Part shown: one piece after another, positions 44,847 to 53,061 of the stretch | Layout: each line of letters begins with the position of its first letter | Position numbering within the stretch: the stretch's first letter is position 1 | NCBI GenBank assembly: GCA_024330925.1 | Contig: JANDJK010000007.1 | Span: 1-53,061 of the forward strand | Origin: Nitrospira sp. | Lineage (GTDB): Bacteria; Nitrospirota; Nitrospiria; Nitrospirales; Nitrospiraceae | Length of the DNA: 53,061 nt | Reading direction: 5' to 3' | Notes under the pieces: model-generated | The model's input: the letters and a program-made list of their open reading frames with translations, nothing else | Told to the model about the DNA's origin: nothing | Databases searched by the model: none | Made by a program: the position numbers and the translations under genes

Positions 44847-45905
44847 TCACGGCTCCACGGTGACATTCACGAATGCTGGGAGGCTGTCTGCGCCCCTTTT
44901 GTCAGTGACGCGCAGTTTGAAACGGTAGGTTCGTGGTTCGGAAACCTGCGGTGCTAGAAAGGAGGCTTCGGAGTTGTTGGCGTCAAGCAGGGACACTTTG
45001 CTTCCACGTACTTGGCTCCAACTGTAGTAAAGCGCGTCACCTTCCGGGTCACGGCTCTTTAAGCCACTCAGTTTCACCTTGGTGCCCGCCTTGACGGTTT
45101 TATCCGTTCCTGCATCCGCGACAGGGGGCTGGTTCGGCTCGTCATTGACAGTGACGTCTATGTCGAGCTGGGCTTGTTTACCTCGGTTGGAGACGGTGAG
45201 GGTTGTCTTCCCGTTGCCCGTAATTTGTAATAGTCCTCCTGGTAGGATTGTGATGACAGCGGGGTTAGAAGATTCGTAGGTCGTGCCTGTCTCTGGTCTG
45301 CTGATTCGCCGCGTCACGCCGTCTGAGAACTCGCCAACAACAGGTAGGTCGAAGATTTTGCCCATGGAGTCCACATGGCCAAAAGCGGAAGATTGACCAG
45401 TCTTCCCCAGTTGCAATGGCTTGTCGGTTTCAAAGTCGATGGCGAGAAGCGATGCGGTTGGTTCAACCGTCACCACAATTTCGTCGAAGACCGACCGACT
45501 GCTGAGTCGGCCGCCGGAGATTTCCGCAACCGCTAATAATCTCATGGGGCCAATCCCATCATGAGGAACGAGTAACGGTCCTCCAAAGGATGGATTTCCC
45601 TCTGCTTTTCCAATCATGGCCAGGGGGGCGATGATCGAGCCGGCTGTCGTGGCAGTGCCTTGCTCAACCTGCACCTCCTCCTCTTCGCGATACCAATAAT
45701 AGCGAACCGTCACGATGCCCTGGTCATCGCCAAGATCTACACGTGCGGAGACGATACTGCCGGCTTGAAGAGTGTCGCCTTCTTGGGGTTCAACAATCTT
45801 GAAGGCAGCGACGGGTTCACCGAGTCCCAGGACGGTACAACTCAGAAGAACGACAGTCAGCTTCCCTTCTGGAGGCAGGAGCCGGCAGAGGTTGAGCGGT
45901 CGCAT
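44847..45905 (-). CDS. Exported protein with Big-like and PKD-type domains
   Basis: 352 aa. Signal peptide at about residues 1-34 (LTVVLLSCTVLGLG, ending PVAAF). The mature part begins with FKIVEPQEGDTLQAGSIVSA, then a region at about 140-225, a Big-type domain near SSNPAVITILPGGLLQITGNGK (about 222-270) and a C-terminal PKD/REJ-like domain (PPVADAGTDKTVKAGTKVKL, DPEGDALYYSWSQVRG, FKLRVTDKRG). Such domains build surface or periplasmic stalks that bind sugars or proteins. GAGAAGG lies 8 nt before the ATG. It starts 5 nt after the KimA-like gene, so the two should be co-expressed. Confidence 0.85.
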   Translation of the reverse strand: MRPLNLCRLLPPEGKLTVVLLSCTVLGLGEPVAAFKIVEPQEGDTLQAGSIVSARVDLGDDQGIVTVRYYWYREEEEVQVEQGTATTAGSIIAPLAMIGKAEGNPSFGGPLLVPHDGIGPMRLLAVAEISGGRLSSRSVFDEIVVTVEPTASLLAIDFETDKPLQLGKTGQSSAFGHVDSMGKIFDLPVVGEFSDGVTRRISRPETGTTYESSNPAVITILPGGLLQITGNGKTTLTVSNRGKQAQLDIDVTVNDEPNQPPVADAGTDKTVKAGTKVKLSGLKSRDPEGDALYYSWSQVRGSKVSLLDANNSEASFLAPQVSEPRTYRFKLRVTDKRGADSLPAFVNVTVEP

Positions 45906-45910
45906 CTTGC

Positions 45911-47737
45911 TTACCTTCTCAGATGAAATGGGACGTCGGTCAAGACCACCCGTTCCTTGAACAATAAAGCGGCTTTCAACATTAGCGCCCGCTGATTGTG
46001 CAGGATATTTTGCCACCAACGAGCAGGAACAATTTCTGGGATGACCACTGTTACCCATGTGTTTTGATCTTTCTCTAGAATTTCCTCAATGTATTCAATC
46101 AAGGAACCTAGAATCGAGCGGTAGGGAGAAGATAGGACCACGAGATGAATACCGCAACCCCATTGAGCCCAGAGAATTTTGACCTTGGCGCTTTCTTCAG
46201 GGTCTGTTTCGACGAAGACAGCCCGAATATCTCCCGGTCTGCTTCGGGCGAAGTCAATGGCCCGAATGACCGCACGATTGACCCCGCCAATAGGAATGAG
46301 CACGATGTTCCGTTGGGGCAGTGGCGGTCTGGCTCCTCGACGGTCCAACGCGATCTGTTCAGCCACTGCTTTGTAATGGGACCGGATTCCTTGAAACATG
46401 ACGATGAGGAACGCGATCAGCAAAAAGACGATCCAGGCTCCCTGGAGGAACTTTGTACTGGCAATGATGAGGGATGCGATCCCCGTGGTGCAGGCGCCGA
46501 CGCCGTTGACGGCCAATTTCTTTCGCCAGTGCGCTCCTCTTTTGGTAAGCCATCGTTTCACCATCCCGGCTTGGGACAATGTAAAAGAGATGAAAACACC
46601 GATGGCATAAAGAGGGATCAGTGCATGGGTGTTTCCTTCGAACACCACCAGCAAAAGGCCAGCGAAGAATCCCAACACGATGATGCCATTAGAAAACACT
46701 AACCGATCGCCAAAGGTGGCCATTTGGTGAGGCATGAATCCATCCTTGGCAAGAATCGATGCCAAATGTGGAAACCCTGCGAATGCGCTGTTGGCAGCGA
46801 GGATCAGGAGAATCATTGTGCCAAATTGAATGGCGTAATACAGGGGACCGGTTCCAAATGTCAGGCGGGCTAGTTGTGAGACAACTGTCTCCTCGGATTT
46901 GGGGATGATGTGGTGGAAGAAAGCCATCCAACTGATCCCCATAAACAGAAAAGCCAGAATGATTGACATCCAGGCCATGGTGATGGCGGCATTCGTGGAT
47001 TCCGGAGGACGGAACGATTTGACTCCGTTCGAAATGACTTCCATGCCAGTGACGGTGGAACATCCAGCGGCGAATGAGCGAAGGATCAAAAATAGCGTCA
47101 AACTCTCTGCTGCCTTGCCGGATGGCTCTGGAGAGGAGGTGAAAGGAGAAGGCGGAGGAGCAAACAATGTGTGAAAAGTGCCTACGATGACCAGGAGACC
47201 GAGGGCGCCCATGGCAAAGTAGGTAGGAATGGCGAAAAATGTGCCGGATTCACGAACTCCTCTGAGGTTCATGATCACGATGAACACAATGGCCAATAGT
47301 CCAAGAGCTTCCCGATGGACGAACAGATCTGGCATGGCTGAGGTAATCGCTGCAACTCCAGCAGCAATGCTGACCGCGACGGTCAAGACGTAGTCAATCA
47401 TCAAGGCTGCCGCCGCTACAAGTGCCGGCTTCTCGCCCAAGTTTGTTTTGGCAACAACGTAGGCTCCTCCCCCCTCTGGGTACTCATGGATGATCTGACG
47501 ATAAGAAATCGTTAGGACTAGGACGAGAAAAAGGATGGCAAAACTGACGGGGATGGACCATGCGATGGCAGCCGTTCCTGCCAACACCAGAACAAGGAGA
47601 ATTTCCTCTGTCCCATATGCGACGGACGAGATGGCATTCGATGAAAAAATAGCCAAGGCAATCGTCTTTGACAGACGTTCGTGCTTAGCTTGAGTCGTTT
47701 TGAGCGGGTTGCCGATCAGCCAGCGTTTTAAAAGCAT
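45911..47737 (-). CDS. KimA-like APC-superfamily potassium/proton symporter
   Basis: 608 aa with about 12 TM helices and a cytoplasmic C-terminal domain (about 455-608; ALPQRNIVLIP-like start, WVTVVIPEIVPARWW). The N-terminus (WLIGNPLKTTQAKHERLSKT, SSVAYGTEEILLVLVLAG, SYRQIIHEYPEGGGAYVVAK, MIDYVLTVAVSIAAG) closely follows Bacillus subtilis KimA (YdaO), a high-affinity K+ importer inhibited by c-di-AMP. Length matches KimA. Whether c-di-AMP is used here is unknown. Generic amino-acid permease is the alternative. A GATAAT sequence lies a few nt upstream of the ATG, so a very short leader is possible. Confidence 0.88.
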   Translation of the reverse strand: MLLKRWLIGNPLKTTQAKHERLSKTIALAIFSSNAISSVAYGTEEILLVLVLAGTAAIAWSIPVSFAILFLVLVLTISYRQIIHEYPEGGGAYVVAKTNLGEKPALVAAAALMIDYVLTVAVSIAAGVAAITSAMPDLFVHREALGLLAIVFIVIMNLRGVRESGTFFAIPTYFAMGALGLLVIVGTFHTLFAPPPSPFTSSPEPSGKAAESLTLFLILRSFAAGCSTVTGMEVISNGVKSFRPPESTNAAITMAWMSIILAFLFMGISWMAFFHHIIPKSEETVVSQLARLTFGTGPLYYAIQFGTMILLILAANSAFAGFPHLASILAKDGFMPHQMATFGDRLVFSNGIIVLGFFAGLLLVVFEGNTHALIPLYAIGVFISFTLSQAGMVKRWLTKRGAHWRKKLAVNGVGACTTGIASLIIASTKFLQGAWIVFLLIAFLIVMFQGIRSHYKAVAEQIALDRRGARPPLPQRNIVLIPIGGVNRAVIRAIDFARSRPGDIRAVFVETDPEESAKVKILWAQWGCGIHLVVLSSPYRSILGSLIEYIEEILEKDQNTWVTVVIPEIVPARWWQNILHNQRALMLKAALLFKERVVLTDVPFHLRR

Positions 47738-48486
47738 CAGATTATTATCTCATACTCTTTTGAAAGCGAGAACGTTGAGGACGCCCTCTCTCCTAGGGCA
47801 AAAGACTCATCATACGGTGCGAGTCTAATGACCTAGTCAATTAGCCGATACCTCGCTTTTTCGTTGCTTTGGTCGGGGAATAGAGAAGAAGCCGGTGGCG
47901 ATTGACCGACTGAGTAGCTGAGAAAACTTAATAGTGGGCAGCCTCCCAATGGAATGCTACAAGCGTAATCTGCGAGAGCTGATGAAATCACAGACACGTG
48001 GCTAGGACTCACGGTTCGTAGAAGTGGTGCTCTCATCAGCGGAAAAAGGGGGAGACTTCGTCATGTTGATGCATGAGCGACCAACGCCCTTTCCCCGCCT
48101 CTTTGCGATCATTGCTCTCATCACGGTTTGTCGTTGAAGAGGCGGATGTGGGGTGCTGATATGTCGATGAAGGGCGCTCGTCTGATGACTGAAGTGAGGA
48201 TGGCATCAGACGAGCGTATTGTTTTCAGCCTGCGGTTTTTCCACCATCAAGGACCAGCCACCATTGAAGTGAAGGGGGTGTCGTGCAGTGGAGGGGGCCC
48301 GATGTGGGTGTTGTGTGCGACACGCCTTCGCGATCCGCCGCCACTGCCCTCCAGCGACTGCTCTCCCTCAACAATTTTGGCGTAACGCTAAGAGCGTAGA
48401 GCCAATGCCACGGCTTTTGCCTGATGCTTCATCCTGAAAGAACCAAACAACTGTAGCCGAGAGACTCGCGTCGCGTTGTGAAAGAG
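47738..48486. other. Large intergenic region with a long inverted repeat
   Basis: About 750 nt between two minus-strand genes. No frame looks coding. A perfect 13-bp inverted repeat is annotated separately. I searched the part before kimA for the c-di-AMP (ydaO) riboswitch core and saw none. Confidence 0.4.
48175..48216. repeat. Perfect 13-bp inverted repeat
   Basis: CGCTCGTCTGATG (48175-48187) and its exact complement CATCAGACGAGCG (48204-48216) are separated by 16 nt. On the plus strand it is followed by TATTGTTTTC. The long loop is unlike an ordinary terminator; it may be a protein-binding site or a structured RNA element. Confidence 0.6.
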
Positions 48487-50796
48487 CTATTTGATTGCGA
48501 CGGCCTTGACCTCTTTGTAGGTTGTATGACCTTGAAGGACCTTTTCGATGCCGTCTTGAAGAAGAGTGGTCATGCCTTGGGAAAGGGCCAGTTTGAGCAT
48601 TTCTTCTGTGGTTGCTCGACGTTGGATCATGCGTTTGATCTCGTCGGTACCGAGCAACAACTCGTGGAGGGCGATGCGCCCCTTGAAGCCGGTGTGGTTG
48701 CATGCCTCGCAGCCCTTAGCATGATACAAGCGAAAACTTTGATCCTGTTTGATGCCAAGACGGTCCCACTGCTCAGCTCCATAGGCTGCGCGGAGCTCGG
48801 TATATTCTTCAGCTGTTCCGACACGAGATTCCTTACACTCTTTGCAGAGACGCCGCGCCAGCCGTTGGGCTAGAACGCCTAGCATAGCGTCGGCAAAACT
48901 GAAGGGGTCGCATCCCATGTCGAGCAGACGAGTGACGGTTTCCACAGCACTGTTGGTGTGTAAGGTACTCAACACCAAATGCCCGGTCAGCGAGGCTTCG
49001 ATTCCCATATCGGCTGTTTCCTTGTCTCGCATTTCCCCAACCATGATGACGTCAGGGTCGGCACGCAGAAACGCGCGCATGGCGGCTGCAAAGGTAAAAC
49101 CGATCTTTGGTTGCACTTGAACCTGTCGAAGACCGTATTGAGTGATTTCTACGGGGTCCTCAGCGGTCCAAATCTTGATTTCCGGCGTATTGATGTAGCC
49201 TAATATGGAATGGAGAGTTGTTGTCTTTCCTGATCCGGTGGGTCCAACACAGAGAATGATGCCATAAGGTTTCTCCGCGATTTCTTTCAGAGCCTTGAGA
49301 TTCCGCTCCGAGAACCCCATCTGTTCGAGTGGCAGTGGTTCACTGGTTGCGAGAATGCGCAACACGACGTCCTCATTGTATCCCGCCGTGGGAATGGTGG
49401 CGACGCGCAATTCGATCTCTTTGGTGTCCGACAACTTGAACTTGATCTTGCCGTCCTGTGGCTTGCGACGTTCGGCGATATCGAGGCTCGCCATGATTTT
49501 GATCCGAGACACGATGGCACGTCGATAGCTTGGGGGGATTTTCATGTACTCGAAGCACTCGCCGTCTACGCGAAACCGCACTACGGTTTCTCGCTTATCT
49601 CCATAAGGCTCGATGTGGATGTCGGAAGCGTTTTGTCGGTAAGCGTCGGCGATGATTTGGTTGGCAAGCCGCACGATCGCGCTGTCGTTTTCGTCGAGAC
49701 CCGCAGTTGTTGCTTCCTCCATTTCCTCGGCCTGCGCCTCGGTGACAAGCTCGCCGAGAATGTCGGCGACGCTTTCGTCCAGCTTTCTTCCTCCACTGTC
49801 GCCCTGTCCTGCGGTGAGAAATTGGGCGATGTCACGTCGCAAGCTGACGGCAAATCGAATATTCAGGCCCGGGAATGTCCGCTTAATGTCTTGGACGCGA
49901 TCTAAGTCCCCTGGGTCATCAGTCAAGATTTCAATAGAATTCCGGTCTCGACGAAGCGGGATCCAGTGGTTTTTCTTTAAGTAGTCGATGTTGAGGTTTT
50001 TGAGGAGCTCAACATCCACAACGGTTCGCGCGCTGTATTCGATGTAAGGACATTTGAAGAACTGGGCTAGGGACTTGCCAAGCTCGGCTTTGGGGACCTT
50101 GTACTTTTCAATCAAAATTGTCTCGAGGTCAGTGATCCCTTTACGGGATTCGGCAATGGCGTTGTCGAGCTCAGCTTGTGTGAGACGGTTGGTGTCCAAC
50201 AAGAGGTCGAAACGGGTTGGCTGTTTCTTTGTTGTGTTTTTGAGATTGTAAAAGGCGGTGCCCAACGCCTTGGCGATTTCTGCGACGGACTCTTCGTCTT
50301 TTCGCGTGAAACGGGATCCGGTCTTCTTGTTCAGGAGTTGAATGACTCCCATGAGGTATTTATTTTCGGCGACGATGGGATAGGCCAACACCTGTTTGGT
50401 TTTGAAGCCCGTTCGTTTGTCATAGGTGCTGTCATGAAGCAGGGCGGGATGGATACTCCGAAGCTCTGCAACGTTATAGGCATCAGCGACATTAACGGGA
50501 CGCAGGTATTTTGCGCAGAAGCCGGCCAAGCTTTGTTCAGTGATGGGAATACGGACTTCTTCGATACCATCCACTTGCGAGATCTTGAAAAAGATTTCCT
50601 TTCTGTCCGCATCTACCGCAAACAGGGTGAGGTCTTGAGCATCGAACAGGCTAAGGATGTCGTGATGGAGATCCAGGATAATCTGATCGAGGTTGGTGGC
50701 GCATAGAATTTGCTTTGTAATCCGATCAATACGTTCGATCTGCTCAACTTTGAGGTGAAGGTTCTGAATGGTTTGCGTTACCAGTTTGGCATCCAT
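48487..50796 (-). CDS. pilB: PilB/GspE-type assembly ATPase with N-terminal GAF domain
   Basis: 769 aa from the ATG at 50796. A GAF domain at about residues 30-185 (TKQILCATNLDQIILDLHHD, YPIVAENKYLMGVIQLLNKK) is followed by an MshEN/T2SSE_N-type region (about 195-335; RFDLLLDTNRLTQAELDNAI) and the extension ATPase. The ATPase shows Asp/His boxes (ASDIHIEPYGD), Walker A GPTGSGKTTT, Walker B MVGEMRDKET and a zinc tetracysteine pair (CKECK, CEACNHTG). It powers pilus or pseudopilus assembly from the cytoplasm. The GAF fusion is unusual. A GTG at 50859 would add 21 residues. No other pilus genes are in the window. Confidence 0.9.
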   Translation of the reverse strand: MDAKLVTQTIQNLHLKVEQIERIDRITKQILCATNLDQIILDLHHDILSLFDAQDLTLFAVDADRKEIFFKISQVDGIEEVRIPITEQSLAGFCAKYLRPVNVADAYNVAELRSIHPALLHDSTYDKRTGFKTKQVLAYPIVAENKYLMGVIQLLNKKTGSRFTRKDEESVAEIAKALGTAFYNLKNTTKKQPTRFDLLLDTNRLTQAELDNAIAESRKGITDLETILIEKYKVPKAELGKSLAQFFKCPYIEYSARTVVDVELLKNLNIDYLKKNHWIPLRRDRNSIEILTDDPGDLDRVQDIKRTFPGLNIRFAVSLRRDIAQFLTAGQGDSGGRKLDESVADILGELVTEAQAEEMEEATTAGLDENDSAIVRLANQIIADAYRQNASDIHIEPYGDKRETVVRFRVDGECFEYMKIPPSYRRAIVSRIKIMASLDIAERRKPQDGKIKFKLSDTKEIELRVATIPTAGYNEDVVLRILATSEPLPLEQMGFSERNLKALKEIAEKPYGIILCVGPTGSGKTTTLHSILGYINTPEIKIWTAEDPVEITQYGLRQVQVQPKIGFTFAAAMRAFLRADPDVIMVGEMRDKETADMGIEASLTGHLVLSTLHTNSAVETVTRLLDMGCDPFSFADAMLGVLAQRLARRLCKECKESRVGTAEEYTELRAAYGAEQWDRLGIKQDQSFRLYHAKGCEACNHTGFKGRIALHELLLGTDEIKRMIQRRATTEEMLKLALSQGMTTLLQDGIEKVLQGHTTYKEVKAVAIK

Positions 50797-50982
50797 TCCT
50801 GTTTCGCTCTGTGTGGCCGAGAGGTCCGTGCGCGCGAGGAGCACAAATGGGACCGCCACCCTATGGCCTCGATCCAGTTTCAGTCTAATCTAGAGTGCTG
50901 AGAAGGCAAGCAAAAGGTGTTTTCATCAGATCTCGTGTGAAGACGATCAATCACAACGGAAGGAGAGGCTGTCGCGAGCGGC

Positions 50983-52710
50983 TTACGAGACGTCTGTTCC
51001 AAGTCTGGCGACTTCTTCAGCGAGTCGACGAAGGTGGGGAACGAGATCGGCCGGGGCGACGCGGGATTTGGCACCGCTCTGTCTGATTTTGACCTCAATC
51101 ACACCGTCGGCGAGTCCTTTGTCGCCGATTACGACTTGGAATGGTGCACCGATCAAATCAGCATCGTTGAATTTGACGCCGGCTCGCTCGTCCCGGTCAT
51201 CCCACAGGACTTCGAGGCCGCCATCTGTCAAGACCTCATAGAGACGGGCTGTCGTTTCGAGAGTTCGAGTGGAGTGACTGACAGAGATAAGATGGACGTG
51301 AAAAGGAGTAATTGGGTAAGGCCACACAATGCCCTTTTCGTCGTGGTGCTGTTCGATGGCGGCTGCGGCGGTGCGACCGATACCGATTCCGTAGCAGCCC
51401 ATGACGGCGTATCGTTCTTTCCCCTGAGCATCAAGGATCGTGGCATTCATACGTTTGCTGTATTTAGTTCCCAGTAGGAACACCTGCCCGACCTCAATAC
51501 CCTTTGCCAGGATCAAGGGGCCATCGCCGCGGGGAGAGAGATCACCCGCCTGGGCGTTCCGAAGGTCCGCGAACCGCTCTACTTTGAAGTCACGGTCCCA
51601 ATTGGCGTTGAGGTAGTGAGTATCGGGTTGGTTTGCACCGACCACCACGTTCCTCATTGCCGCGACTGCATAGTCTGCTACGATGGGGATGCCGGAGAGA
51701 CCGATGGGACCAGCGAATCCAACAGGAGCGTTGGTGAGATGGGAAACGGTTGCCGCATCGGCCAATGCCACGTTGGTTACCCCTAAGAGGCGAGCCAGTT
51801 TGATCTCGTTTAGCGCGTGATCACCGCGGAGGAGGATAGCAACCGGCTCGTTGTCTGCCAGGTAAATGAGGGTTTTCACCAATCGCTGTGGCGAAATGTT
51901 TAAGAACGATGTCACTTCCTCCACTGTTCGACAGTTGGGAGTTGTGACTATCGTTAGCGGTTGAAGCGGGGTATCGTCTGTTTCGGTAGGGGGAAGCACT
52001 TCCGCGCGCTCCAGATTAGCGGCATACGTGCCTGCCGCGGTATAGACCACGGTGGCTTCACCGGTGTCGGCCAGAACCATGAATTCATGAGAAACGTCGC
52101 CGCCGATCAATCCGGTGTCCGCCTCGACAGCGCGAAAAGTCAGGCCACAGCGCGTGAAGATCTTGTTGTAGGCGTCGTACATTTTTTGATAGCTGGCCCG
52201 GGCACTCTCCTCATCGAGATCGAAGCTATAGGCGTCCTTCATGATGAATTCCCGGCCGCGCATGAGGCCGAACCGCGGGCGGATCTCATCTCGGAACTTT
52301 GTCTGGATCTGATAAAAAGTAAGAGGCAATTGCCGATAAGAGCGGACTTCTTTTCTAAAGAGATCAGTAATGACCTCCTCGTGGGTAGGACCGAGGCAAA
52401 AATCGCGCTCGTGACGATCTTTGAATCGGAATAACTCCTTGCCGTAATAGTCCCAGCGACCGGTTTCTTTCCACAATTCGGCTGGAGAGGCAATCGGCAT
52501 CAAGAGTTCCTGAGCGCCGGCGCGGTTCATCTCCTCGCGGATGATGGTCTCGATCTTGCGGATCACGCGCAGCCCCAAGGGCAGGTAGGTATAAATACCG
52601 GCTGCAGCTTTGCGGATCATGCCAGCTCGGAGCATCAACCGGTGACTGACGGTTTCCGCTTCGCTGGGATCATCCCGTAGGGTGGGAATGAGCAACTGGG
52701 AGGTCTTCAT
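50983..52710 (-). CDS. proS: Prolyl-tRNA synthetase (bacterial type with INS editing domain)
   Basis: 575 aa. Class II motifs: motif 1 near residues 45-90, motif 2 RFGLMRGREFIMKDAYSFD and motif 3 GIGIGRTAAAAIEQHHDEKG. An inserted editing domain (about 215-395; RLVKTLIYLADNEPVAILLRG, VSHLTNAPVGFAGPIGL) marks the bacterial-type enzyme that clears Ala-tRNA-Pro. The anticodon-binding domain is C-terminal (about 475-570). The ATG at 52710, 7 nt after the rseP stop, is chosen; a frame start at 52758 would overlap rseP. Confidence 0.97.
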   Translation of the reverse strand: MKTSQLLIPTLRDDPSEAETVSHRLMLRAGMIRKAAAGIYTYLPLGLRVIRKIETIIREEMNRAGAQELLMPIASPAELWKETGRWDYYGKELFRFKDRHERDFCLGPTHEEVITDLFRKEVRSYRQLPLTFYQIQTKFRDEIRPRFGLMRGREFIMKDAYSFDLDEESARASYQKMYDAYNKIFTRCGLTFRAVEADTGLIGGDVSHEFMVLADTGEATVVYTAAGTYAANLERAEVLPPTETDDTPLQPLTIVTTPNCRTVEEVTSFLNISPQRLVKTLIYLADNEPVAILLRGDHALNEIKLARLLGVTNVALADAATVSHLTNAPVGFAGPIGLSGIPIVADYAVAAMRNVVVGANQPDTHYLNANWDRDFKVERFADLRNAQAGDLSPRGDGPLILAKGIEVGQVFLLGTKYSKRMNATILDAQGKERYAVMGCYGIGIGRTAAAAIEQHHDEKGIVWPYPITPFHVHLISVSHSTRTLETTARLYEVLTDGGLEVLWDDRDERAGVKFNDADLIGAPFQVVIGDKGLADGVIEVKIRQSGAKSRVAPADLVPHLRRLAEEVARLGTDVS

Positions 52711-52717
52711 GCGAAAG

Positions 52718-53061
52718 CTAGCGAGCAAAGATGCGTTCCAAATCGTTCCAAAAGGCAAATATCATCACTCCAACCAACAATACGAGTCCCACTTGCTGGG
52801 CGACTTCCCGCTGGCGGTCGCCTAGCGGTTTACGGAGGATGCCTTCGATGAGGAAGAAGAGCAGGTGGCCTCCGTCCAGAATGGGAATGGGGAGCAGATT
52901 GAGTATGCCAAGATTGATGCTCAAAATAGCGATGAGGAAGACGATGCTGGAGGCTCCTTGCGAGGCAGCTTCGCCAGAAATGTTAGCGATTGTTAAGGGA
53001 CCTCCGATGTTTTTACTTGAAATGTCTCCCACCACCATTTTATAGAGACCGATGGTGGTCA
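52718..53061 (-). CDS. rseP: RseP-type site-2 protease, 3' end only
   Basis: The frame is open to the right edge, so only about 114 C-terminal residues are seen. They contain NIGGPLTIANISGEAA and the second metal-ligand motif NLLPIPILDGGHLL, followed by two TM segments and QREVAQQVGLVLL, as in the C-terminus of RseP. The HExxH and PDZ parts lie outside the window. RseP cleaves anti-sigma factors and signal peptides in the inner membrane. rseP-proS adjacency is common in bacteria. Confidence 0.93.
   Translation of the reverse strand, partial: TTIGLYKMVVGDISSKNIGGPLTIANISGEAASQGASSIVFLIAILSINLGILNLLPIPILDGGHLLFFLIEGILRKPLGDRQREVAQQVGLVLLVGVMIFAFWNDLERIFAR

Noticed and set aside
44661..44957. 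98-codon plus-strand frame after the HExxH gene, considered as a precursor peptide
   Set aside because: No leader-like or repeat core pattern, no good ribosome site, and its second half is antisense to the PKD gene.
47738..47960. Possible ydaO-type c-di-AMP riboswitch before the KimA-like gene
   Set aside because: None of the conserved core segments was recognised by eye; a covariance-model search would decide.
47980..48055. Minus-strand CTGATGAG followed by a GAA, recalling a hammerhead ribozyme core
   Set aside because: The bases between do not form stem II, and the GAAA is incomplete; no stem I or III pairing was found.
1..53061. CRISPR arrays, insertion sequences, prophage or integrative elements
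   Set aside because: No regularly spaced repeats, transposase, integrase other than Xer, or terminal inverted repeats with target duplication were seen. The two tRNA genes show no flanking attachment duplication.

Overview
The window is a gene-dense chromosomal segment from a Gram-negative bacterium, shown by a full Tol-Pal system, TonB-dependent receptor, lipoprotein signals and RseP. Gene content (c-type cytochromes, a molybdenum-cofactor/Tat/Fe-S carrier group, DegP, TPR lipoproteins, KimA-like K+ permease) fits the Nitrospira lineage. That is a judgement from overall resemblance; no single marker here proves it. No insertion sequence, phage, CRISPR array or rRNA was seen.

Left part (1-12879): the minus strand carries the 5' part of an MFS/PlsC acyltransferase fusion that runs off the left edge. 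Next is a four-gene sensory group: response regulator, TonB-dependent receptor, periplasmic ABC-type binding protein without a permease, and membrane histidine kinase. After a small plus-strand SRPBCC gene come trpS overlapping an M50 protease, an LpoA-like TPR/periplasmic-binding protein, and (plus strand) a Xer recombinase.

Middle part (12981-26748): tRNA-Val(TAC) and tRNA-Asp(GTC) precede a tightly packed plus-strand run: tolQ-tolR-tolA-tolB-pal-two CpoB/YbgF paralogues-mutL-miaA-mtnP-PfkB kinase-TPR lipoprotein-RodZ-like protein. Many junctions are 4-nt overlaps, so parts are probably co-transcribed.

26749-39344: a looser region with a monoheme cytochrome c behind a clear sigma-70-type promoter, a small exported protein, an orphan antitoxin-like ORF and a lipoprotein with a catalytically dead caspase fold. 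It continues with degP, tatC, an Mrp/NBP35-type Fe-S carrier, moeA, mobB, a hexaheme NapC/NirT-like cytochrome and an ABC-2 exporter pair. TatC, Mrp, MoeA, MobB and the cytochrome together suggest maturation and export of a periplasmic molybdo-Fe-S oxidoreductase, which is not itself in the window.

Right part (39345-53061): an RRM RNA-binding protein, a 2-oxoglutarate oxygenase, a degraded ORF behind rqcH, RqcH (NFACT), an orphan HExxH-type peptide-hydroxylase-like protein, a KimA-like permease coupled to an exported PKD/Big protein, a GAF-fused PilB/GspE ATPase, proS, and the 3' end of rseP leaving the right edge.

The best candidates for new biology are the receptor/binding-protein/kinase group, the pseudo-caspase lipoprotein, the orphan HExxH protein without a visible precursor peptide, and the GAF-PilB fusion. 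None is proven to be a new system from sequence alone.
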